From positions 1 to 64,000 of the forward strand of contig JBCHKQ010000002.1 of assembly GCA_039023545.1 (NCBI GenBank): DNA of 64,000 bases, read 5' to 3'. This document shows, piece by piece, positions 23,812-32,725 of the stretch. The position numbers were made by a program, and so were the translations under genes. A model generated the notes under the pieces. The model searched no databases and was not told the origin of the DNA. It saw only the letters and a program-made list of their open reading frames with translations. Position 1 is the first letter of the stretch. The number at the start of each line of letters is the position of its first letter. The stretch comes from Spirochaetia bacterium 38H-sp. Its GTDB lineage: Bacteria > Spirochaetota > Spirochaetia > Winmispirales > Winmispiraceae.

Positions 23812-24381
23812 GTGGCTCAATATTATTATTTTGTTTCTTCTTTGCCACTTCTTAATTTTGATCAATCACCGCCTATGGGTGTTTCTTCTTTTCTGTCCGA
23901 ATGTAGTGCTCTTCTGCAGGAGAAGGATTATCGCATTCTTGAGTCTGTTTTGCTTGATAGAGATTGTGAGTTTTCTTCTGATTTTGCCAGAAATATTAGA
24001 GAATGGTTTAGGGCTTTTAATAATGCTTTGGTTGTTTTTAGGGCTTCCAGGCTAGGTGTGGGTGCCGAGAAATGGCTGAGGGGTATGCCTGATGGCTATT
24101 TCTCAGAGATGATAAAGCCTGTTTTTCAGCATGATAGTGTCGTAGGAAAGCAGGAGGCTCTTTATAAGTTCGTCTGGTCTTTTCTTGATGAGTGTGGTGC
24201 TGGGCATTTTTTTGACCTTGAGGCGCTTATTGTTTATGGTTTGAGGCTTTCTTTGCTGGAAGCACGCTCGGTTCAGACCTTGGAACGAGGTGCTTCTGTT
24301 TTTGATAAAGTTTTTGATAACCTGAAGTTTTCTGAGATTCAGGAAAAATTACCTTTTGGAGAGAGCAATGATTATAGGTAA
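23812..24381 (+). CDS. DUF2764-like protein of the V-type ATPase operon
   Basis: 189 residues. It opens AQYYYFVSSLPLLNF, like the short DUF2764 proteins found in V-type ATPase operons of spirochaetes and Bacteroidetes. Mostly helical, no signal peptide. It occupies the place where other V-type operons carry subunit C, which is otherwise missing here, so a stalk or assembly role is a reasonable guess. The start is GTG 23812, with AGGGGG five bases before it. A GTG at 23806 is also in frame. It overlaps atpA by 14 bases. Confidence 0.75.
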   Translation: MAQYYYFVSSLPLLNFDQSPPMGVSSFLSECSALLQEKDYRILESVLLDRDCEFSSDFARNIREWFRAFNNALVVFRASRLGVGAEKWLRGMPDGYFSEMIKPVFQHDSVVGKQEALYKFVWSFLDECGAGHFFDLEALIVYGLRLSLLEARSVQTLERGASVFDKVFDNLKFSEIQEKLPFGESNDYR

Positions 24382-26143
24382 GGTTGTTGGTGTTAATGGT
24401 AATATGGTCAGGGTTGAGGTTGATGGTAATGTGAGGATGAATGAGGTTGCTTATGTGTGTGTAGGAGATAAGAGGTTAAAAGCGGAGGTTATAAGAATAA
24501 GAGGTAAGTTTGCCGAGTTACAAGTTTTTGAAATTACTCGTGGTATCGGGGTAGGTGATACTGTAGAGTTTACTGGCGATTTGCTTTCTGTACGGCTTGG
24601 GCCAGGTCTTCTTACCCAGATTTATGATGGTTTACAGAACCCTCTTCCTGAGCTTGCAGAGAAATGCGGTTTTTTTCTAGAGCGTGGTATTTATGTTGAT
24701 CCTCTCAATCCAAATACAAAATGGGATTTTACTCCTGTTGCTTCTGCGGGTGATGTTGTTTCTGCGGGTGATACTCTGGGTACTGTCCCAGAGGGCATAT
24801 TTAAGCACAGAATTATGGTTCCTTTTAATTATACAGGTGAATACAAGGTAAAATCTGTTGTTTCCGCGGGAAGCTATACTGTAAATGATGTTATTGCCGA
24901 GATTGAGGATTCTGATGGAAATATATATAAGCTCACAATGGCTTTTAACTGGCCTGTAAAGGTTCCTATAACAGCATATGCGGAGCGTTTAGAACCTGTA
25001 GAGCCTCTTGTTACCAAGATAAGGATTATAGATTCCTTTTTTCCTGTTGCAAGGGGTGGTACATATTGTATTCCTGGACCTTTTGGTGCGGGTAAGACTG
25101 TGCTGCAGCAGATTACAAGTAGGAATGCTGAGGTGGATATTGTAATTATAGCTGCCTGCGGTGAGCGTGCAGGTGAGGTTGTAGAGACTCTTAGAGAGTT
25201 CCCTGAACTTACTGATCCCAGAACTGGCAAGAGTCTTATGGAGCGTACAATAATAATCTGTAATACCAGTTCTATGCCTGTTGCTGCTCGTGAGGCATCT
25301 GTGTATACGGCTGTTACTCTTGCAGAGTATTACAGACAGATGGGTCTCAATTGTCTGCTTCTTGCCGATTCCACTTCCAGATGGGCACAGGCTATGAGAG
25401 AGATGTCTGGAAGGCTTGAGGAGATTCCCGGAGAAGAGGCTTTCCCTGCTTATCTTGAGTCTGTTATTGCAAGTTTTTATGAGCGTGCAGGTCTTGTAAG
25501 GCTCAAGGATGGCTCTACTGGTTCTGTTACTATTGGCGGCACAGTAAGCCCTGCAGGTGGTAACTTTGAAGAACCTGTTACACAGGCTACACTTAAAGTT
25601 GTAGGTGCTTTCCACGGCTTGTCGAGGGAGCGTTCTGATGCTCGTAAGTATCCTGCAATCCATCCTCTGGAAAGCTGGAGTAAGTATAAGGGGGTTACCG
25701 ATGTTGCCAAGACTGAGTATGCAAGACGTGTTCTCTTTGATGGTAATGAAGTGGCCCAGATGATGAAGGTTGTAGGAGAAGAAGGAACAACGCTTGATGA
25801 TTTTGTTCTTTATCTAAAGTCCGATTTTCTTGACAATGTATATTTGCAACAGGATGCTTTTGATCCTGTTGATGCGTCAGTGAGTGTAGAAAGACAAAGA
25901 CATGTTTTTGATATGATTTTTGACATTCTGAGTGCAATATTTTCTTTTGAGACCAAGGATGAGGCGAGGTCTTTCTTTGCTCTTCTTACTCAGAGATTTA
26001 AAGATTATAATGTTGCAGAATGGGATTCTCCTGATTTTAAACGGCTTGAGGCTCAGATTAAGGCAATGGTAGAGGAGAAGACTGCCGGCAGGGATGAAGA
26101 AGCGGAATATATTTTGTCCAGAAAGGTGGAAAGCCATGCGTAA
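24368..26143 (+). CDS. atpA: V-type ATPase catalytic subunit A
   Basis: 591 residues. It hydrolyses (or makes) ATP in the A3B3 head. It has the beta-barrel N domain, the long V-type insertion, the P-loop GPFGAGKT (about residue 237), [38 protein letters not shown] (core [11 protein letters not shown]) and the C-terminal helical bundle. The start is ATG 24368 ([11 protein letters not shown]), with GGAGAG before it. The ATG at 24356 would add four residues. Its stop overlaps the atpB start by eight bases, so the two are coupled. Confidence 0.97.
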   Translation: MIIGKVVGVNGNMVRVEVDGNVRMNEVAYVCVGDKRLKAEVIRIRGKFAELQVFEITRGIGVGDTVEFTGDLLSVRLGPGLLTQIYDGLQNPLPELAEKCGFFLERGIYVDPLNPNTKWDFTPVASAGDVVSAGDTLGTVPEGIFKHRIMVPFNYTGEYKVKSVVSAGSYTVNDVIAEIEDSDGNIYKLTMAFNWPVKVPITAYAERLEPVEPLVTKIRIIDSFFPVARGGTYCIPGPFGAGKTVLQQITSRNAEVDIVIIAACGERAGEVVETLREFPELTDPRTGKSLMERTIIICNTSSMPVAAREASVYTAVTLAEYYRQMGLNCLLLADSTSRWAQAMREMSGRLEEIPGEEAFPAYLESVIASFYERAGLVRLKDGSTGSVTIGGTVSPAGGNFEEPVTQATLKVVGAFHGLSRERSDARKYPAIHPLESWSKYKGVTDVAKTEYARRVLFDGNEVAQMMKVVGEEGTTLDDFVLYLKSDFLDNVYLQQDAFDPVDASVSVERQRHVFDMIFDILSAIFSFETKDEARSFFALLTQRFKDYNVAEWDSPDFKRLEAQIKAMVEEKTAGRDEEAEYILSRKVESHA

Positions 26144-27461
26144 GATTTATAGCAAAATAGAATCAATTGCAGGTAATGTTATAACAGTAAGAGCAGAAGG
26201 CGTAAAATATGGTCATCTGGCTGAGGTCATATCTGCTCAAGGAAAATCTCTTGCAGAGGTAATACGACTTGACGGTGATATGGTTGCTCTGCAGGTTTAC
26301 TCCGGTTCTAGAGGAATATCTACCGGCGATGAGGTCAGGTTTCTTGGCCATCCAATGAAGGTATCCTTCTCCGATAATCTGTTGGGACGTATTTTTACCG
26401 GAAGCGGACGTCCTCGTGATAATGGCCCTGAGCTTCTAGATGAGCTTGTAGAGATAGGTGGACCGTCTGTTAACCCTGCAAAGCGTATAATCCCGCGCAA
26501 TATGGTGCGTACTGGTATACCTATGATAGATGTTTTTAATACTCTTGTAGAATCTCAAAAACTTCCTATTTTTTCCGTATCAGGAGAACCATACAATCAA
26601 CTTCTTGCAAGAATAGCTCTCCAGGCCGAGGCAGATGTTATTATTTTGGGTGGAATAGGTCTAAAATATGACGATTATCTTTTCTTTAGAAATACGCTGG
26701 AAGAAGGTGGCGCTCTATCCCGTACTATTTTCTTTGTTCATACGGCTGCTGACCCTGTTGTTGAGGCTTTGCTTGTCCCTGATATTTCGCTTGCTGTTGC
26801 TGAGCGTTTTGCTCTAAAGGGAAGAAGGGTTCTTACTCTCCTTACAGATATGACCAATTTTTCTGATGCACTTAAGGAAATAGCAATAACAATGGAACAG
26901 GTTCCATCCAACCGTGGTTATCCGGGAGATTTGTACAGTCAGCTCGCTTTTAGATACGAGAAGGCTGTTGATTTTGAGGGTGCAGGCTCCATAACAATTC
27001 TTGCCGTTACGACAATGCCTGGTGATGATGTTACTCACCCTGTGCCGGATAATACGGGGTATATTACAGAAGGACAATTCTATCTTAGAAACGGCAGAAT
27101 TGAGCCTTTTGGTTCCTTGTCTCGTCTCAAACAGCTTGTAAATAAAAACACTAGGGAAGACCACAGAGCAATCATGGATGGGATGATAAAGCTGTATGCA
27201 GCGTATAAGGAAACTTTGGAGAAAAAATCCATGGGTTTTAGGATGTCAGAGTGGGACAGTAAGCTGCTAAAATACGGAACTCTTTTTGAGAGGGAACTTA
27301 TGGATCTTTCCGTAAACATCCCCCTGGAAAAGGCTCTGGATAAGGGCTGGGAAATTCTTGCGGAGTGTTTTACTCCGGAGGAGACAGGATTAAGGTCTGA
27401 TCTTGTTAAGAAGTTCTGGCCCAAAAAAGCAGCAGAAGAGGTGGCACATGGCCAGAGTTAA
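26136..27461 (+). CDS. atpB: V-type ATPase regulatory subunit B
   Basis: 441 residues. It is the non-catalytic partner of subunit A, as shown by the degenerate P-loop region ([17 protein letters not shown]) in place of GXXXXGKT. Further signs are [28 protein letters not shown] and TEGQFYLR. The start is ATG 26136, with AGGTGG before it. An earlier in-frame ATG (26094) lies inside atpA. The last 14 bases overlap atpD. Confidence 0.96.
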   Translation: MRKIYSKIESIAGNVITVRAEGVKYGHLAEVISAQGKSLAEVIRLDGDMVALQVYSGSRGISTGDEVRFLGHPMKVSFSDNLLGRIFTGSGRPRDNGPELLDELVEIGGPSVNPAKRIIPRNMVRTGIPMIDVFNTLVESQKLPIFSVSGEPYNQLLARIALQAEADVIILGGIGLKYDDYLFFRNTLEEGGALSRTIFFVHTAADPVVEALLVPDISLAVAERFALKGRRVLTLLTDMTNFSDALKEIAITMEQVPSNRGYPGDLYSQLAFRYEKAVDFEGAGSITILAVTTMPGDDVTHPVPDNTGYITEGQFYLRNGRIEPFGSLSRLKQLVNKNTREDHRAIMDGMIKLYAAYKETLEKKSMGFRMSEWDSKLLKYGTLFERELMDLSVNIPLEKALDKGWEILAECFTPEETGLRSDLVKKFWPKKAAEEVAHGQS

Positions 27462-28041
27462 GCTCACAAAAAATGAGCTAAAAAAACAAAAAGATGCTCT
27501 TAAAAGATTTGAGAGATATCTTCCAACTCTTCAGCTTAAAAAGCAGCAATTGCAAATGGTGATAACTCAGGTTGAGGCAAAGGTTGCTGATAAATGGAAG
27601 AAAAAACATGAGCTTCTTGGGTCATTGGAGTCTTGGAAACATCTTTTTGGCCAGGATATAGGACTTGATTCTCTTCTTAAGGTAAAAGAAATTATTACAG
27701 GAGATACAAATATAGCGGGTGTTGATATTCCTACTCTTGAAAAAATAGAGTGGGAAGCTCCTGACTATGATCTTTTTTCTACTCCTCTGTGGGTTGATGA
27801 TGCTGTGTCCTTTTTAAAGGAATTGCTAACCGTGGAGACAGAGATTCTTGTTCTGGAAGAGCAAAAAAGACGGCTCAATGAGGAGCTTAGAATAACAAGT
27901 CAGAGAGTTAATCTTTTTGAGAAGGTTAAAATTCCCGAGACAAGAGAGAATATAAGAATGATAAAAATATATCTCGGAGATCAGCAAACTGCTGCTGTTG
28001 TACGCGGTAAGATTTCTAAGAAAAAGCTGGTAAAGGGGTAG
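27448..28041 (+). CDS. atpD: V-type ATPase central-stalk subunit D
   Basis: 197 residues. It is almost wholly helical with a basic N-terminal helix ([22 protein letters not shown]) and a long C-terminal helix ([27 protein letters not shown]). These two helices form the rotating coiled coil inside the A3B3 head. The family's NPTK-like signature is not clear, but position and helix layout are typical. AGAGGTGG precedes ATG 27448. It is translationally coupled to atpB. Confidence 0.92.
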   Translation: MARVKLTKNELKKQKDALKRFERYLPTLQLKKQQLQMVITQVEAKVADKWKKKHELLGSLESWKHLFGQDIGLDSLLKVKEIITGDTNIAGVDIPTLEKIEWEAPDYDLFSTPLWVDDAVSFLKELLTVETEILVLEEQKRRLNEELRITSQRVNLFEKVKIPETRENIRMIKIYLGDQQTAAVVRGKISKKKLVKG

Positions 28042-28044
28042 TCC

Positions 28045-29922
28045 ATGATTGTTCCAATGAAGAAGATTGCCCTTATTCTCAAAGCCTCAGATGCGGAAGA
28101 GGGACTAAGAAGACTTAGAAAGTATGGTGAGGTGCATGTAGAGCTGCTTGATAACCAGAATGATAGTGTGGAAGAAGCATCTTCGCGCCTCGAAAGGCTT
28201 ACTACAGCTCTTGCTGTGCTTTCTGAGTATAAGAAGAAGTATGATGGAGTACAAAAGAAAGCTGTATCTTCCGATGAGATTTTTGCTATAGTTGATGAGG
28301 TTTTGTCTCTTTCTGTAAGGCTGAAGGAGCTAAAAGAGGACTCTTTTAAACTTGCTGCTCTCATAAAAGAAATGTCTGAATGGGGAGATTTTTCCCTTGA
28401 GGATATAAATTTCCTAAGAACTAATGGACTTGCTGTTGAGTTTGTCTATCTGAGCAAACAGCAAAAAGAATCTCTGGATAACTCTATTATATGTGTGGAT
28501 TTGGGAAAGGCTTCCGGAAGATTTAGATGTCTTCTTCTCAGCAGAGATAAACAAGATATTGTGCCCACTGGGGCTGATAGGTTTGTGCTTCCTGATTCTT
28601 CTCTATCTGCTTTGATTGTAAGACAGGAAGAGCTCTATAAAAATATGAGAGAAATTTCCGGCAAGCTTGTTTCTCTCTATGCTTGGCATGACGAACTTGT
28701 GCGTTTGGGGAAAGAAGTACTGGAGCCGGAGCTCACCTTAAGGAAGGTTGAGGCCTCTCTTAGAGAAGACGGCCCTGTTGTCTTTCTTACTGGATATGTT
28801 CCTGCAGAGAAAGAAAAACATTTTATCGATTATGCGAGAAAACACGAGTGGGGAATTATAACAAAGGAGCCTGACGAGGAAGACAATCCTCCCACATTGC
28901 TTAGAAATCCGCGCTGGATGCAGATAATAAAGCCTGTTTTTAATTTTCTTGATACCGTGCCTGGTTACAGGGAATTTGACATAAGTTTTGTTTTCCTTGC
29001 TTTTCTTTCTGTGTTTTTTGCCATGATAGTAGGTGATGCTGGTTATGGTGCGATTTTTTTAGCCGGCTCTGTTTTCATCCTAAGAAAGGAATACAAAAAG
29101 ACAGGACAGGTTACCGATGTGGGAGTGCTTATTGCTTGGATGAGCCTTTGTACAATAATATGGGGTTCTCTAACGGGTACATGGTTTGGTTATGAGGGCT
29201 TTGCAAAGATTAAGCCTTTTTCTTATTTTGTTATTCCTGAGTTATCCTCATGGGAGGAGGTCTCTATAAAAAACATACAGTTTATAAGTTTTTTGTTGGG
29301 TATAATTCATATTTCAATAGCACATTTATGGAGATTTCTAAGAGAGCTCAAAAAGAAACCGGCGATACGTGCTTTTGCACAGTTGGGATGGCTTGCCATA
29401 ATGCTTGGTATTTTCAATCTTGTTCTTTCCATGGTCCTTGATCCTCAGAAATACCCCTTTCTGCCAGTTTCTCTTTATGGAATCATTGCAGGATTTATAA
29501 TAGTTGTTTTCTTCTCTGAGCAGGGAAGCGACGGTTTTTTCAGGGGAGTGCTGCGCGGGCTTGCCGGGTTGTTTACAACTGCTCTTGATACTATTAGCGC
29601 CTTTGGAGACATAATTTCTTATATCAGGCTTTTTGCTGTTGGGCTTGCAACCATAGCTCTCGCTCAGGCGTTCAATGACATGGCAATAGGTGCTGCAAAC
29701 GGAGTGGTTGGAATAATAATTGCTTTTCTTATTCTTCTTGTCGGTCATGCACTCAACCTTGTCATGTCCGCTCTTTCTGTAGTTGTGCACGGTATAAGAC
29801 TCAACCTTCTTGAGTTTGCCGGGCATCTTGGTATGGAATGGACGGGGATTCCATATTCTCCGTTTAAAGAGCCTGTGCGACAGCATCAGGCTGATAAAAA
29901 TGATATCAATATAAAGGAGTAA
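28045..29922 (+). CDS. atpI: V-type ATPase membrane subunit I (a-type subunit)
   Basis: 625 residues. The N-terminal half (about 1-300) is soluble and helical, reaching up to the stalk. The C-terminal half has about seven to eight membrane segments. The essential arginine of the ion channel is visible in SYIRLFAVGLA. GDAGYGAIFLAGS and GHALNLVMSALSVVVHGIRLN are typical. It provides the half-channels for H+ or Na+. It starts four bases after atpD and ends five bases before atpK. The ion used cannot be decided from sequence alone. Confidence 0.95.
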   Translation: MIVPMKKIALILKASDAEEGLRRLRKYGEVHVELLDNQNDSVEEASSRLERLTTALAVLSEYKKKYDGVQKKAVSSDEIFAIVDEVLSLSVRLKELKEDSFKLAALIKEMSEWGDFSLEDINFLRTNGLAVEFVYLSKQQKESLDNSIICVDLGKASGRFRCLLLSRDKQDIVPTGADRFVLPDSSLSALIVRQEELYKNMREISGKLVSLYAWHDELVRLGKEVLEPELTLRKVEASLREDGPVVFLTGYVPAEKEKHFIDYARKHEWGIITKEPDEEDNPPTLLRNPRWMQIIKPVFNFLDTVPGYREFDISFVFLAFLSVFFAMIVGDAGYGAIFLAGSVFILRKEYKKTGQVTDVGVLIAWMSLCTIIWGSLTGTWFGYEGFAKIKPFSYFVIPELSSWEEVSIKNIQFISFLLGIIHISIAHLWRFLRELKKKPAIRAFAQLGWLAIMLGIFNLVLSMVLDPQKYPFLPVSLYGIIAGFIIVVFFSEQGSDGFFRGVLRGLAGLFTTALDTISAFGDIISYIRLFAVGLATIALAQAFNDMAIGAANGVVGIIIAFLILLVGHALNLVMSALSVVVHGIRLNLLEFAGHLGMEWTGIPYSPFKEPVRQHQADKNDINIKE

Positions 29923-29926
29923 TTGT

Positions 29927-30358
29927 ATGAATCTAGGATTGATAGGAATAGGTGCTGCTCTTGGTCTTGCAGCAGCAGGTTCTGCTCTTGGAATCGGTAC
30001 TGCAGGCATGGCTGCAATAGGTGCAATGAAAAAATGTTATGCTCAGAATAAGCCGGCTCCCTTTATTCTGATTGCATTTGTTGGTGCTCCTCTTACTCAG
30101 ACAATATATGGCTACCTTCTCATGGGAAACCTTCTCAATAAACAATCCACTCTCGATCCATGGCTTATGATAGGACTTGGACTATTTGGTGGTCTTGCAA
30201 TGGGCTTTTCTGCCTGGCTGCAGGGTAAAGCAGGTGCCGCGGCATCTGATTCTCTTGCCGAGACAGGAAAAGGTACCGGTAACTATCTTATGATAATCGG
30301 TCTTGTAGAGACTGTGGCTGTGTTTGTTCTTGTCTTTATGATGACAATAAATGGCTAA
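29927..30358 (+). CDS. atpK: V-type ATPase proteolipid subunit K
   Basis: 143 residues forming two hairpins (four membrane segments), the duplicated proteolipid form of the rotor ring. The ion-binding glutamate is present in the second hairpin (GLVETVAVF). The matching place in the first hairpin reads GAPLTQTIYG, with no acidic residue. So each subunit should carry one ion per four helices, as in other V-type K subunits. AAAGGAG lies before ATG 29927. It is the last gene of the operon and a clear terminator follows. Confidence 0.94.
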   Translation: MNLGLIGIGAALGLAAAGSALGIGTAGMAAIGAMKKCYAQNKPAPFILIAFVGAPLTQTIYGYLLMGNLLNKQSTLDPWLMIGLGLFGGLAMGFSAWLQGKAGAAASDSLAETGKGTGNYLMIIGLVETVAVFVLVFMMTING

Positions 30359-30378
30359 TTCTTCTGTACAAATGACAG

Positions 30379-30405
30379 GCTGTCCCTTAGGGACAGCTTT
30401 TTTTT
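30379..30405 (+). terminator. Intrinsic terminator of the V-type ATPase operon
   Basis: GCTGTCCC / GGGACAGC around TTA, followed by eight T, 20 bases after atpK. Confidence 0.95.
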
Positions 30406-30409
30406 ATTT

Positions 30410-30454
30410 TATACCGAACGCAGGGGACGCATCTGCGTCCCCGCTGCCTCCGGC
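30410..30454 (+). repeat. Dispersed hairpin repeat, forward copy of a facing pair
   Basis: TATACCGAACG, stem GGGGACGCA / TGCGTCCCC around TC, then CTGCCTCCGGCG. The best example of a pair, with 30480-30549. Confidence 0.93.
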
Positions 30455-30479
30455 GGGAAATGGCCAGTAATAGCTGGAT

Positions 30480-30549
30480 TGCCGAAGGCAGGCATAAGGC
30501 GCATATCTGTTAAAGTTCTACAAAATATGTGCGCCTTATGCCGTTCGGT
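30480..30549 (-). repeat. Dispersed hairpin repeat, inverted copy of a facing pair
   Basis: TGCCGAAGGCAG, stem GCATAAGGCGCA / TGCGCCTTATGC (12 bp) with a long AT-rich loop, then CGTTCGGT. The gap to the forward copy is 25 bases. Confidence 0.93.
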
Positions 30550-30558
30550 TTATGGGAC

Positions 30559-30587
30559 TTTAAAGTTTTTTATTATAATTTTATACT
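30559..30587 (+). promoter_or_regulatory. Probable promoter of ispG, predicted leaderless
   Basis: TTTAAA (30559-30564), 17-base spacer, TATACT (30582-30587). Six bases separate the -10 box from ATG 30594, the same geometry as at 20069-20081, and no ribosome-binding site is present. Confidence 0.5.
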
Positions 30588-30593
30588 TATCAT

Positions 30594-31643
30594 ATGAACG
30601 GATATAAAACAAAAAAAATACGAGTCGGAAGACTTTTTATAGGTGGTGATGCACCTCTTGCTGTACAAACAATGTGGAAGTTGCCTCTTTCTGCTACGGT
30701 TTTGGATGATTGTATTACAGAGCTTATGACACTTGAAAAGATGGGGTGTTCACTTGTGAGATTCTCAGTACCTGATATGGAATCTGCTGAGTTTCTGGGA
30801 AGGCTTGCAGAACGGGTTAGTATGCCACTTGTTGCAGATATACATTTTGACTGGCGGATTGCAGTGAGAGTTATGGATTTTCCCGTGTCAAAGGTAAGGA
30901 TAAATCCAGGTAACATAGGTAGCCGTGATAAGGTTGCCAATGTGGTAAAAAAGGCTTTAGACAAGGGAATTGCTATAAGGGTCGGAGTTAATACTGGCTC
31001 TCTGCCAAGGAATATACGCGATATGGACAGAGCAGAAGCACTTGTGACTGCTGCGGAAGAAGAGCTTAGCATCCTGGAATCGCTTAATTTTAAGGATGTC
31101 ATTTTTTCTTTAAAAGCTTCCGATATAGAAACTACTGTGAAAGCTAACAGAATATTTGCATCTAGACATCAATATCCTCTTCATCTGGGTCTTACCGAGG
31201 CTGGCCCTCTTATACCAGGCACTGTCAAATCTACTGCGGCACTTCTTCCTTTGCTCAGAGACGGGATAGGCGATACGATACGTGTGTCTCTTTCTGATGA
31301 CTGCAGAAAGGAGGTGCTGGTAGGTATGGAAATAGCCCGAGCCAGTGGAAGGCTCAACATGGGCGTCAACATAGTCTCCTGTCCACGATGCAGTAGATAC
31401 AGTTTTGATGTTATGAGTTTCTTAAAAAAGGCACAAGACTATCTGCAAACAGTAAATAAACCTCTTACTGTTGCCATAATGGGTTGTGTTGTAAACGGCC
31501 CAGGAGAGGCTGCTCATGCGGATATTGCAATAAGCGGAGTAGGTAAAACCATATACATATACAAGCAGGGGAAAAAAGTCCAGGAGGTGGCAGAAGATGA
31601 AGCATTTGAGGCCTTTATTAATCATATTGAGTCTCTTATTTAG
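30594..31643 (+). CDS. ispG: 4-hydroxy-3-methylbut-2-en-1-yl diphosphate synthase (flavodoxin)
   Basis: 349 residues. It makes HMBPP in the MEP pathway of isoprenoid synthesis. Visible are the TIM-barrel start (VRVGRLFIGGDAPLAVQTM, core GDAPLAVQTM), LVADIHFDWRIA, RINPGNIG, RVGVNTGSL, HLGLTEAG, and the 4Fe-4S region CPRCSR (about residue 263) with GCVVNGPGEA (about 297). Length matches the short bacterial form. No ribosome-binding site precedes the ATG. The 3' end overlaps the next gene by 47 bases. Confidence 0.96.
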   Translation: MNGYKTKKIRVGRLFIGGDAPLAVQTMWKLPLSATVLDDCITELMTLEKMGCSLVRFSVPDMESAEFLGRLAERVSMPLVADIHFDWRIAVRVMDFPVSKVRINPGNIGSRDKVANVVKKALDKGIAIRVGVNTGSLPRNIRDMDRAEALVTAAEEELSILESLNFKDVIFSLKASDIETTVKANRIFASRHQYPLHLGLTEAGPLIPGTVKSTAALLPLLRDGIGDTIRVSLSDDCRKEVLVGMEIARASGRLNMGVNIVSCPRCSRYSFDVMSFLKKAQDYLQTVNKPLTVAIMGCVVNGPGEAAHADIAISGVGKTIYIYKQGKKVQEVAEDEAFEAFINHIESLI

Positions 31644-32490
31644 CTTTTCTTTGACTGCTGAGGAAAAACCATCCTGGGTAACCTACGAAGAAGCCCGTGA
31701 GCTTGTAGCAGAAGGCAAACTGGCAGAAGCAATAATAGTTTTGGAAAATGCCATTGATGAGGAGATAACTTTTCCGGAAGCAGAGTATGAACTGGGGCTG
31801 ATATTTTACAAACAAGGAGAATATGACCTTGCTGAGCAGCATTTTCTTAAAGCAATAGGACAAAAACGATACCTGTCTGTTGATGCCTCATATTATACCA
31901 TAGTATATACTCTTGCTAAGATGTATCTGGACATAAAAAAATACAATGAGATGGAATCCTTGCTTTTCAACAATATTTTGGCATACGATGATACATATGT
32001 AGGCAATAAGAACAAAAAAAACAGGGAAATATGGATAAATGCCCTCAAAGAAAAAGGCATTGACAAATTACTTTTACTATACAGATATGATGAAAGCTTT
32101 TCATACGATGCACATATTATACTTGCAGAGTTTTATACCAATAGTGGACGATATGACAAAGGGTTAGAGCATTCTTTATTAGCTGTTATGATGTTTGTAA
32201 GCACTGCTGTGGAAAGTATGATAAAAGAAGATCATCTTTTTCAATTCTCCGGCTTGGATATGTTATGGGAAAAATTGCAGAATAATGACCTTTATCAGGA
32301 TTATATTACTACTCATAGACCATGCAGAGCTCTATATTTTCTTGCCAACTCTCTTTACGGGCTTGCATATGATGAAGAAGCAAAAAAAATATGGACATTT
32401 GTTGCAGAACATTCTACGGAAACAGGTTATAAAAATCTAGCAAAAAATCAAATTTTAAAACCGGATGTAAGACCTGTATATGCAAAGTAA
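31597..32490 (+). CDS. Exported tetratricopeptide-repeat protein
   Basis: 297 residues. It has a signal peptide (LRPLLIILSLLFSFSLTAEE) followed by TPR units (EARELVAEGKLAEAIIVLENA, EAEYELGLIFYKQGEYDLAEQHFLKA, and a later pair near residues 190-290). It is probably periplasmic and mediates protein contacts; no enzyme motif is seen. ATG 31597 has GGAGGTGG before it, inside ispG, so translation is coupled. Its link to isoprenoid synthesis is only positional. Confidence 0.82.
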   Translation: MKHLRPLLIILSLLFSFSLTAEEKPSWVTYEEARELVAEGKLAEAIIVLENAIDEEITFPEAEYELGLIFYKQGEYDLAEQHFLKAIGQKRYLSVDASYYTIVYTLAKMYLDIKKYNEMESLLFNNILAYDDTYVGNKNKKNREIWINALKEKGIDKLLLLYRYDESFSYDAHIILAEFYTNSGRYDKGLEHSLLAVMMFVSTAVESMIKEDHLFQFSGLDMLWEKLQNNDLYQDYITTHRPCRALYFLANSLYGLAYDEEAKKIWTFVAEHSTETGYKNLAKNQILKPDVRPVYAK

Positions 32491-32607
32491 GCTTTACATT
32501 TGTTATACAGTCTTTTTACGATTATTATCTATATGTTAAATAATACGTTTTTGTCAGAATCCAGAATAAAAGAGAGTTTTTGAGATTATAGAAAATAGAG
32601 ATTTTTG

Positions 32608-32636
32608 TTGACATCAAAAAAAACCAGTAGTAGAAT
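32608..32636 (+). promoter_or_regulatory. Sigma-70 promoter of the laminarinase gene
   Basis: TTGACA (32608-32613), 17-base spacer, TAGAAT (32631-32636). The leader to ATG 32726 is about 80 bases. Confidence 0.85.
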
Positions 32637-32652
32637 ATGATATCGTTATCAT
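32637..32652. promoter_or_regulatory. LacI-type operator over the laminarinase transcription start
   Basis: ATGATATCGTTATCAT pairs at 7 of 8 positions and is centred on CG, the hallmark of LacI/GalR-family operators. It directly follows the -10 box, so a bound repressor would block initiation. A further GATATCAT half-site ends at 32666. Confidence 0.7.
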
Positions 32653-32725
32653 GGTAGTGATATCATATTTCTGAGCCTTTTTCATTTCTTATGTGTCATT
32701 CTTGGAAGGTTTTTAAGGAGTTTTC

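Noticed and set aside
30410..30549. Integron attC sites as an explanation of the repeats
   Set aside because: The conserved ends read CCGAACG and CTGCCTNNGGCA. They do not fit the GTTRRRY/RYYYAAC core, the two ends of a single copy are not complementary, and the copies lie among housekeeping genes, not gene cassettes.
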